DNA from: Polytrichum commune
Taxonomy: Eukaryota > Streptophyta > Polytrichopsida > Polytrichales > Polytrichaceae
Length of the DNA stretch: 64,000 nucleotides
Assembly (NCBI GenBank): GCA_950295325.1
Contig: OX485805.1
Location: forward strand, 13,813,501 to 13,877,500
Direction of reading: 5' to 3'
Shown: one piece after another, positions 55,722-64,000 of the stretch
Layout: each line of letters starts with the position of its first letter
How positions within the stretch are numbered: the first letter of the stretch is position 1
Notes under the pieces: generated by a model
Told to the model about the DNA's origin: nothing
What the model saw: only the letters and a program-made list of their open reading frames with translations
Database searches by the model: none
Position numbers and translations under genes: made by a program

Positions 55722-58700
55722 ATGGCCGAACTTCGTTCCCATGGCATCGGGGTCCCCATTCTTTTCCCCATTGATGCACGAGGTATTGCTGTTGTCTCCG
55801 AGCTTCATCTTAGCATTAGGTTCTCTTTCAAACCCAATACAATATGGGTAGAGCGTGAGATCTTCCATCCTGATACTGGATTGCTCATTCATACCTTCCA
55901 TGAGACCTCCAAGGTATCTGACAATGGCATTGTAGTTTGGGAGCTTGCCGCGGGAAAGTATAGGGTATGTGGCTGGCCAGATTCTCAGATCGGAGTGTCG
56001 ACAGAAATCCTTACTCCTCTTCGATCATCCACTGCTGCCTTTAGCACCCCTCCCGTAATAAGTGTCAAGACCGAGCCTGGTCTAGACAACGTTATAGACT
56101 TGTCTGATTCTTCGAGTGAAGATGGACCAGTTCAGCATGAAGATGAACCAGTTGAGCTTGAAGATGAACCAGTTCAGCATGAAGATGTAGCAGTTCATGA
56201 TTCTCCTCTTTTGTTTCCCTCTCCTGCCTATGTAACGCCCTCTCCTTCTCTCTCTGTGCCTTCACCTACTTCAATACCCTCTACGTCCAAGCCTCCCCAA
56301 CCTATTGTTCAATGTCTTCGTCATCTTGGTTCTATGCCAGGTAGTAAGAACGTCCTCAAGAAATTAGATTACAATAAACTACAAATCCAATTAGTTAATC
56401 ACCTTCCCCCTCGTTTCGATGGTACCCAGTTATTTGTCCTCCCTGCAGCATAAGTCTCTTCCTCTCAAACCAGGGCCAAGTCCTTGGACGGCATGGACAA
56501 GCAATATGATGGCCATGTTTGGACTAAGACTCAAACCACCAACATTACAAACGACGTTGGCCTTGCCTTTCGTTCCTCTGCCTGTGTTGGCCATCTCCAA
56601 TGCCAAAACCCTAGTTGTGATTACCTTCAACGACCCCATCGTGCATCTAAGGTCAACGACACGGAATTTGAAGGTTTCACTAAAGATCATTTCCCTCTCT
56701 CTGGCATTGTGCCATCCGGATCTGCTCTTGTTTGCAGGATCTGCAAACAACCTCCCAAATGCATTGCACTATGCGATGCCAAAATCTTCTACGTCCATGG
56801 GAAGGAGTCCTCCCAAAGAGCCTGCATTCATATCGGTACTCATCAACATCCAGTCAAGGTTGGAGACTGCAGAGACAGCCGTAAGCGTATCAATGCACTT
56901 CTCGAGGAGCACGTTGATCGTTCTCCTCAAGCCACGTACAGCAAGATCGTCCTCGAAGCCAGCAAGGACATTGTAGGTGATTTCCTCCTTTCTGGTAATA
57001 ATGACACACAACGTCTCCTCTCCTTGAAAGAGCTCGAACCTGTGTTTGAGAGTTGTAGAGAGTTGAATTCCCCCAACCTTCGCTCTAAGGTTACCTCTTT
57101 CAAATATTTGCGGAGGTTCGGTGTTATGGATGGCATCGCAAAGCTCCGGGGCGTTAGCAATTGGGCTTACGTCCAACGGAACCAATTCCCAGGACAAGGT
57201 GACGATACCGACAAGGTGTTCGTCTTCAAGATGTCGGAGGTGGGTCCTGGAAGTGGTGTGGATTTGGTTCGTCGGATGCAACCGGGTGGGGACCTCGAGA
57301 ATGCCTGGATGATGTCCGATCACGTCAAGCGGGTCAAAGGGCGGACCACCATGGCCGCTCATGTTTACGATGGGACTTATCAACGGGTCATGACCATTTC
57401 ATGTTGTGATTTCCAATCCGAGGATAAGGATGCCCAAGTTCTCTTCTGGCAGAACCTCAACCACGTCATGGCCCGTCACAGTATCCCACATCCAAACTTT
57501 ATAGGCTTCATGGCCGACAGTGCCCAAGCCAATTGGAACGTTGTTCGCATTGTGTATGGTTCGGGGGATCCCAAAGTTCCCATGGAGGGTTGTGAGCGCA
57601 CTTGTTTTTTTCATTGGAAACAATCGCTCGAAAAGCATACAAAATCGTATATAAAGCATGACTTACAAGACCAACATAGACACCTTTGCCTTCAATATCG
57701 GAATGCTTCCTCTATGCAAGAGGCGAAGACTAGGTACCTAGCTATCAAGGCTTGGTGGGCGTCATCGAATTGTACGAGTGAGGACGGTCTCAAGCATCTT
57801 CAGCTCTGGCTTGCTTTCTGGCACTTCCGCTACCTTCAATGGGGTGGTTTCATGGAACTGGTACATCTCCTTCATGATTCATTTTTGGTTCTTCATGGTT
57901 TCGGTTTCCTCTCTCTGTGCCTATTCTAACACTTCATTTCTCCAATCAGGAAAAGGTTTTAACCCAAGACCAGTTGGCCGAGATGCCGTCTTGCAATCTT
58001 GCGGAATCCGTCCACAACAAGTGGCTTCAAGCCTCCGGCAACAAGGGTGGAGATCTATACGTGGCTACGGTGGACGACTACATTCGGGCCTTCTTACAAG
58101 TTGTTGCATACTACCAGTTCCTTAAAGGTGGAATTGGCGGAGACGGTCCAAGCAAAGAAGAACTCAAGCTCAGGGGTGCTCAACGTCGAGCTCAACGTAC
58201 TGGCGACCCCACAATGTTGCAGAAGGTCTTGCTTGACATGCCCGGTGGGGAAGAGTTTTGCACTCGTGATCCACACCTTGAGGGCGCCGAGGTGTTTGGA
58301 TCGCAGAAGCGAAGACCCGACACTCCAATTGGTGATGATGGCGAAACCCACCGTCCGGATACCGTGAACTTCTCTCGCCCTCCCCCCGGTAAGCGAGTCA
58401 CTCGCTCTCAACCTGAAACACTGCCTACTATCATTGAGGAGTCTTCCCCCTCTGTACAAGAGGTTCAAGTACCTTCACCTGCAGGACTTGGTTTCCAGCG
58501 TGTCACCGCCGTGCAAGAAACCAAAGTAGATGTCTCTCTTTGGCATATTGCCCGCATACCCTATACCTCTGGGAAGTCTTGTTGGGCTAATCATGCGGGC
58601 ACAAAGAAGAAGCGCACCGCAAGAATCGTCACCAATAACAAGAGCGTCCCTGCGCCCACCTACACCGGTATGTGGCATCACTACAAACTCCAATCTATGA

Positions 58701-59407
58701 AGCGCACTGACTTCGTCTTTTGTCCAGACGACATCGAGCGTTGCGTCAAGGGCCCTCGTCGGAAATGGGTCATGCCGTTCTCTGCTGATGACCAGAAGCC
58801 ACCTATTCCCCCAATTTGGCCCGTGAAGATTGGTACCAACCTCACCCGCTCGGAGATCTTTGCGCTTGAGAACGCAGGTTTTCAACTCCCACCAAAGGAG
58901 CGCATCACACCGACTCGACTCTTCACCAACTCTGCGACCCCGCTGGATATGTCTCGAATCCGTGTTCCAGAAAACCCCGACTTCATTCCTACCACAAGAC
59001 TGTCCAAGCTTGTTCGGCGATCCAGCAGCGCACCTTCGGCAAAGCAGAGGCAGATGGTGGCCTCTGCTGAAGCTATGCATGCGACTGTTCTGAAGTTAAC
59101 TATGATCCCTCAACCGGGATTTGGTTGCATTATCACACTGCAGTCCAAATCAGAACCCCAACCACCCATCTACCAAGTGACAGTGAGTTCTCTTCCAGAG
59201 TGCAACTGCGCCTACTTCTTGGATATGATTTCCAAGTTCGGCCGCAAACGAAATTCTTATATGAATTGTAAGCATCTGTATTACATCTTCGTCAAGGTTT
59301 CTAATTTGGATGCGGAAGTGAATTTGTTCATACACGCCCCGACATTTAGTTTCAATGAGGTCAAACTCATCATGGAGGGAGGTCTCTTGACTCAATCTAC
59401 TTCCTAG
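55722..59407 (+). pseudogene. MULE-like transposase gene with WRKY-GCM1-like and SWIM zinc fingers, one in-frame stop
   Basis: From ATG at 55722 (MAELRSHGIGV) the frame is open to TAA at 56451-56453 and then continues in the same frame to 57860. A GT-AG intron (57861-57949, 89 nt, CTAAC branch-like site at 57926) joins in phase to 57950-59407. Features: VKTE (K116) and VIDLS (124-128), resembling a SUMO site and a SUMO-interacting motif; Cys/His finger ending HIGTHQHP (56829-56850), as in WRKY-GCM1 fingers of MULEs; DDE-like DGTY (Asp codon 57369), MADSAQ (Asp 57516), CFFH (57603); NLAESVHNKW after the intron; SWIM finger CxC-x19-CxH (Cys 59201, 59207, 59267; His 59273). Acts by cutting DNA at element ends. 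Total length would be near 1200 residues; the stop implies decay or readthrough. Confidence 0.72.
57861..57949 (+). other. intron of the transposase gene
   Basis: Donor ACTG|GTACATCTCC, acceptor TCCAATCAG|GAAAAGG, pyrimidine-rich 3' half, CTAAC 24 nt before the end. Both exons are in phase 0 across it, and without splicing the frame stops inside. Confidence 0.8.
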
Positions 59408-59568
59408 AATTCCTCTCAACCTAGCACTACATTGGGATATGATATATGTGTCCATTTTAGGACCTCTTGTGAAGCAATAATTGATTGATATAATAAAGAT
59501 ATAATCTCAATGATTATGTTTATTCCATTTAAAGTATCGTATTACAATGTATCATTTGTCTATCAACT
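59408..59568. other. convergent 3' region of the transposase and the next gene
   Basis: AATAAAG at about 59491 could serve as the polyadenylation signal of the transposase gene. No other feature. Confidence 0.35.
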
Positions 59569-60036
59569 CTATTTTCGTTTTACATACTTCTTGGGTAAAT
59601 CCGAGGGAGGTGGACCCGGTCGAAGCAAATTCATATAAGAAACTGTCTTATCTCTCTTTCGATCCTTCAGCGGAAGATGATGCGGCGGCAAGGCTCTCAT
59701 CCGTTCGCAAAATGAAATAGACTTCAAAGATTTTCCTTCCACCTTCACCTCCTCCTCCGTTTCGTTCGATTTGTCTTCATCCAAATCAACGTCATTCTCG
59801 GGCACATCTTCCTGCCTCTTTTCTTTTTTTTCACGTTGTTTTTGTTCCTCCCGCGTCCTCCACCTCCATGCTTGTGTAGACTGCGAAAATGAAGTCAGGT
59901 CGTAGTCATCACTACTTCGATTTCCAGCAGCAAACGAAAATTCCGGCGATAAATTAACCGGAATATGAAGATCTGCTAGACTTCTAATTTCCTTATCCCA
60001 TCCTAATCCAGCAAACATGTCTCTTTCATCACCCAT
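59569..60036 (-). CDS. charged protein of unknown function, 155 aa, convergent with the transposase
   Basis: Chosen start MGDERDMFAGLGWDKEI at 60036; an in-frame ATG at 60078 lies upstream. A basic/glutamate-rich stretch (REEQKQREKKEKRQEDVPEN) is followed by an acidic one (DVDLDEDKSNETEEEVKVEG) and a proline-rich basic end (LRPGPPPSDLPKKYVKRK). A TATATA-like stretch lies 35-45 bp upstream of the start. No known domain. With the gene at 55045 it frames the transposase, so it may be an accessory gene of the same element. Confidence 0.45.
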   Translation of the reverse strand: MGDERDMFAGLGWDKEIRSLADLHIPVNLSPEFSFAAGNRSSDDYDLTSFSQSTQAWRWRTREEQKQREKKEKRQEDVPENDVDLDEDKSNETEEEVKVEGKSLKSISFCERMRALPPHHLPLKDRKRDKTVSYMNLLRPGPPPSDLPKKYVKRK

Positions 60037-60078
60037 TGTATGCAAGTGTATATACAATGATGTTGGGTATGAATCCAA

Positions 60079-60550
60079 TATATAATCTATTCGGCCACAA
60101 ACGATAATTGCTAAACTCCAAGCTATAGAGTAGACTCACATATAAGACAAAGAAAAAAGTGATGAATAAAAATGAAGGAAATTGATTATTTTGATTCCTT
60201 TGTATTTTGATTGATTCATTCTTCAATTATACCAATCTTAGAATATCCATTTTCATTGATTTTTTCTTGTAATCATCCATGGTTTTAACAATTCAACCAC
60301 CTCGCGGTCTCCAAACTTAGTGAGACCATTTCAATTTCAGGGCATTTTTGTTTCTTTTATGACCTATAATTCCCACGGAAATAGGTCCAATTTTTTTACT
60401 AAGTTTGGCAGATTCTGGAATATTCCAAGCATATTCTTGTCTATTTTTGAAACATTCTTATTTTTATTTGGAAGGTTTGCTATTTTTATTTCATCTACGC
60501 TCTCCGCTCTCCGCTCTCCGCTCTACGCTCACATACAAGTGTCGTCCGTT
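60079..60550. other. no recognisable gene; left junction of copy C
   Basis: AT-rich. CTCCGCTCTCCGCTCTCCGC (60500-60523) is a short tandem. Homology to copies A and B begins at CCGAAATTATGAAG (60551), so the border of whatever was inserted or rearranged lies here. Confidence 0.45.
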
Positions 60551-60844
60551 CCGAAATTATGAAGAAAGTGACTACAACCCCGATTTGTGTTTGCTAACCA
60601 TCTCATACTAATCGCGTGTTTTATATCCCATGAAATGTGGGCTACTTATGAGAAAATAACCCATTTACCTTATGTCATCAAAAGGGCAATAACAAGTGGG
60701 TAAAGTGTGACACCTAAGTAAGGACTCAACCGCACTTGCTAGTCACCAAGCAATTTCCGGTTTGGCTTTCATGCTTGTCAAGCAAAATTGGGTTCACGCC
60801 GGTAATGCTTAGGTAACCGAATTGTTGGCCTCAAGGAGCCCAAC

Positions 60845-61693
60845 TGTAATGTAACTAGAATTATTAAGGAATATTCTAACTACATGTGCCAATGTGTAAG
60901 CAGAGAAAAATGAGAGCTAGACAACTCTCAGTTGAGGATGAATGGAAAGGAGTAAGACAACTCCATATTGACAACATGTGCACTGGAGTTAGACAGCTCC
61001 GCATTTAGTGCATTGGAACTAGACCATTCCAATTGAGAACATGTGCACGTGAGTTAGACAACTCTCGATGAGGTGCACAAGAGTTAGACCACTCCATAGA
61101 TAAAGCTAGTTGGAATTAGACAGTTCCAACTAGAAGATTGACTAGTTGGAATTAGACAGTTCCAACTAAGAGAAAGATTGGATGAACCAAGTTGGAATTA
61201 GACAGTTCCAACTAGAATAAAGATTGGATGAACCAAATTGGAATTAGACAGTTCCAACTGGAATAAAGGATGGATGTATTTAGTTGGAATTAGACAGTTC
61301 CAACTAGAAAGAAGAATGGATGAATCCAATTGGAATTAGACAGTTCCAATTGGAAGAATGAAATTGAGATAAGAGATGAAAGAAGGTTCTAGAAGAACCA
61401 AAGATAGAAGATTCATAGTAGAACTATGAGATAGAGCTATGAATAGAATACTTTTACTATATGTAAATATAGAAAGTAAAAGTAGTGCTTCGGCATAAGA
61501 GGAAGCTCGGGGGAGGAGAGAGGATTTTTTTTGTCTCTCTCCTATGGTCGGGTGGTAGAGCTTCGTTGACCAAACTTTATTTGGTTGTGGTTTGTACTTA
61601 GAAGAAGAAATAAAATTGGTGTTGGTTTCAATTCTTTACTTTGAGATTTTGTTGTCAAGAAACAAATTGCCAACTGGTGAGAGGTTCGTAACA
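60845..61693 (+). mobile_element. solo LTR specific to copy C, with 5-bp target duplication
   Basis: Starts TGTAATGTAACTAGAATT and ends GAGGTTCGTAACA. Flanked by CCAAC (60840-60844) and CCGAC (61694-61698); copies A and B have a single CCGAC here. The TG...CA ends and 5-bp duplication identify an LTR. 849 bp. Contains the hairpin array (60911-61353), a TATA-like ACTATATGTAAATAT near 61456 and a pyrimidine-rich block TTTTTTTTGTCTCTCTCCTA. Orientation is inferred from the TATA-like element. No internal region remains. Confidence 0.88.
60911..61353 (+). repeat. array of twelve hairpins with conserved TAGAC loop and covarying arms
   Basis: Hairpins at 60911, 60949, 60985, 61012, 61051, 61081, 61106, 61142, 61190, 61236, 61281 and 61326. 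The 8-nt loop is TTAGACAG or a close variant (CTAGACAA, TAAGACAA, CTAGACCA, TTAGACAA, TTAGACCA). Arms differ but stay complementary: TGAGAG/CTCTCA, GGAG/CTCC, ATTGGAA/TTCCAAT, CTAGTTGGAA/TTCCAACTAG, CCAATTGGAA/TTCCAATTGG. The last six are spaced 36-48 bp. Could be protein-binding palindromes in the U3 enhancer or RNA structures. Confidence 0.85.
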
Positions 61694-62139
61694 CCGACTG
61701 CAATTGCTACACTAGGTATTGTATTTCGTGTCACTGGTTCTATTTGTCTTGCTCAATACTAATTGTGAACCACCCATGTAGTGTCCCTAATTTTATTGTC
61801 AAATATAGATCAATAATACTATTTAATTATATATTTAATTGAGTGACATTTTGAAATGACGTGGGCCACAAAATTGTAATTTAACGAAGTTGGTGTGATG
61901 TTCAAAGCTTGGGCAAGTTGAGCAAAACTTTGGTCAATCAACTTTGGTTGCTCTCTTATATTGGTCAACCTTTGGTTAGCAATAACCAAGGATGTGTGGG
62001 CGTGCGGTCAGTTAGCTAGCGTATAAGTTAGTTGATTCTCCTAACTAGGTGGTGCAATCGTGGTTTTAGTTAGCTAGAATGTTGGTTAGCTAATCCTCAC
62101 TAACTCATAAGTTGGCTAATTCTCTTAACTAGGTTGTGC

Positions 62140-63434
62140 AGCTGGACCCTATGTTGGTTTACGAACAACCTTAACAACATATATCTCATTAACAATCACA
62201 TATGTCACCCCTCATCCCAACACAACCACCCCGACAAACTATTTATCGTAGCCATAGTCCACCAAATTTTATGGACCAAACACAACATAACAATACAAAA
62301 AGTTAGAGTACACATTGGAATCTTCTACAACGAAATTGCAGACCAACTAGCAAATGAAGGAACCACCCACAACAACCCAACCCTACACCCCACATACACA
62401 TCGCACACACCATACCTTATTGGCTCAACGGAATCTAGCAAACAAACATCACAGAAAGAGCCGTGACCTCCAAACATACATAAACAAATACCACCGCGAA
62501 TAAGAACTACGTATCGCAAATTCCAAATTCACATACGTCAACAAATGGTGTTTAATAAGCATGTTGATCAAAAACTCTCAAACTACTTATGGAAAGCCTC
62601 AGGCATATCTGATGCACAAATTACACAAACCTTACAATTTTGGTACACCCGGTACATGGGAAACCACCAAAAGAACATTTTATGGCACTAACATATCCCA
62701 ACCCTCAACTGCACACTTTGCCCCAACCACAAAATTAACAAATGGCCACACCTACTCTCCACTTACACCCACCCACACATAATAGGCCTTCACATATCAT
62801 GATATAACAAAATAGTACACCAAATAGCCCACACACTCCAATCCAACAAACACACAAGGTGCTATACGCTAGTGAATGTTAGGCACTGACACAACTAGCC
62901 CGAAGATATCACAATCCCGGAATGGTTAGTATAATGCACATGCCTCTCCAAAACATGCATGGCTTGGCTAAGACCCAACGTATTATGTATACTAGGGCCC
63001 CCATAGATAGGCATACATGCACCCATCCCCTCAAACCCATCAAACACCATACAATTCATAGAATTCACCTACTACCATGATAGATTCCCAAATATTGCCA
63101 TAGGAGAAAATACAAACAAATATGACCCCCTCATTCAGAAGTTATAAACTATGGGATGGAATGCTAACCCGCTTATTACCATCACAACAAGGGCACGAGG
63201 AGCCGTACACAAATAATCACTCGAAGCCCTAGAAAAAACTCAAAATATCGCCTCGAAAAGTTTAAAAAAAAATCATGAAACACGTACATCAAATAGCCAT
63301 AAAATACCTCACATACCTTGTCCTAAATAATAGAAAGCTCGATAATGACCAAACCCCAATTCACTTGCCCCCATGAACCCAAACACCCACGCATGATTCA
63401 TCAAACATTCACAAACAACACCCCCCCCCCCCCC
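62140..63434 (+). pseudogene. decayed LINE 3' part, copy C
   Basis: Best preserved RNase H end of the three copies: an open stretch 62134-62466 reads TNNLNNIYLINNHI (degenerate second-Asp motif) and KVRVHIGIFYNEIADQLANE (last-Asp motif). Further on, IQFIEFTYYHDRF near 63047 marks the C-terminal region. Stops and frameshifts elsewhere. Ends at 14 C (63421-63434). Confidence 0.72.
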
Positions 63435-64000
63435 TTGAAATTGTTATGTAAAGAAGCCCATCTCATAATAGGAAGTACGCCTACCTTCTCAATTTAGAAA
63501 ATGAGATCAAGGTAAGGAAGAACATTGCTCTCATTCATGTCAATGCAAATAAAAAGCATGACTGTTATTTTTATTTAATTTATTCTCATGTATGAACTAA
63601 TTTTATGATAATCTAACGGTCTAACCAACATGCCTGACAGACAAGGAGCTTCTACCACTTTTCAAAACTTTCTTTGTATGTAATCTTTTCTCTCAATCAC
63701 TTGGGGTGGGGGGGGGGGAAGCACTATTCTTTGAAAGCACACGCGAGACCTCGTATTAGTCCCCTTATATACTCAACAAAACAAAATGAAAATAGAAAAA
63801 AAGGAAAAAAAAAACACAAACAAACCGTTGACTACATAATTGTCTCATGTATGTGTACGGCACTTATAAACCTTCAAAAGTAAATTACCTTAATTATGCA
63901 AACAATGTCTTGGCTTTTAGAAGAATACAAACCATCTCTAATATATATGCTCATAGATAATTTTCTTTTTCTTTGAGAGCATGTGTGGGAGCCCTTCTTA
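63435..64000. other. AT-rich non-coding part of copy C, to the window end
   Basis: Matches 10062-10627, including a poly-G run near 63706. No gene. Confidence 0.5.

Larger units (their letters stand above)
60551..64000 (+). repeat. copy C of the long repeat, continuing past the window end
   Basis: Matches 8020-10627 (copy A) and the same part of copy B in the same orientation. The solo LTR at 60845-61693 is specific to C. Left part of the repeat is missing or lies elsewhere. Confidence 0.9.

Noticed and set aside
56422-56473. A tiny intron removing the stop at 56451
   Set aside because: The possible GT-AG pairs give 27, 52 or 59 nt; these either leave the stop in place or break the frame, and all are shorter than normal plant introns.
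56769-57383. 204-codon minus-strand ORF
   Set aside because: Shadow of the transposase, whose motifs lie on the plus strand.
58475-59080. 201-codon minus-strand ORF
   Set aside because: Antisense to exon 2 of the transposase; no domain.
60911-61353. CRISPR-like look of regularly spaced palindromic repeats
   Set aside because: It lies in a solo LTR of a plant genome, repeats vary, spacers are related to each other, and no cas genes are present.

Overview
This looks like nuclear DNA from a land plant. It is AT-rich, almost free of intact genes, and made mostly of nested and duplicated transposable elements. The evidence is a GT-AG intron inside a MULE-type transposase, an F-box/kelch-like gene, a tRNA-type SINE, LINEs, solo LTRs and several MITE families. 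The LINE and F-box types suggest a non-flowering plant (bryophyte, lycophyte or fern), but this is an impression and not proven. I see no bacterial or organellar signature.

Layout. 1-5.3 kb: LTR-family pieces, including a solo LTR at 3345-4950 with a perfect 5-bp target duplication, and a degenerate 180-bp tandem repeat. 5.36-12.96 kb: copy A of a long repeat carrying a SINE, MITEs and a decayed LINE. 13-17 kb: a TIR element with a solo LTR inserted exactly at its right edge. 17-20 kb: the only clean small genes, converging on each other (18668-18916 and a two-exon gene at 19032-19882). 20.3-25.3 kb: a 0.9-kb palindrome, a reversed LTR copy, three MITEs sharing TAA target sites, and a hAT-like MITE. 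25.3-30.4 kb: little recognisable. 30.36-41.9 kb: copy B of the long repeat, split by a 2.7-kb LINE and a 1.7-kb LTR. 42-48 kb: a LINE 3' end, a damaged F-box/kelch gene, a MITE and microsatellites. 48.3-50.5 kb: a decayed second copy of the 17-20 kb gene block. 50.6-54.7 kb: LINE 3' end, LTR start and a 72-bp satellite. 55-60 kb: a MULE-like transposase gene flanked by two small genes on the opposite strand. 60.55-64 kb: copy C of the long repeat, with a solo LTR that carries an array of covarying hairpins.

The order A - gene block 1 - B - gene block 2 - C, all in the same orientation, suggests a tandem segmental duplication with a period of about 30 kb, later diversified by insertions. Because each insertion has an empty partner site in another copy, several element boundaries and target duplications can be read directly.

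The most interesting signals are: (1) twelve hairpins with a conserved TAGAC-type loop and covarying arms in the solo LTR at 60845-61693; (2) a short ORF repeated in three otherwise divergent LTRs, whose differences fall mostly at silent codon positions; (3) a LINE/SINE pair sharing a 3' region and stem-loop, the LINE ORF ending in a Cys/His motif and a PD-(D/E)XK-like region; (4) a MULE-like transposase with a WRKY-GCM1-like finger, a SWIM finger, a SUMO-site-like motif, a SUMO-interacting-like motif, and one in-frame stop.
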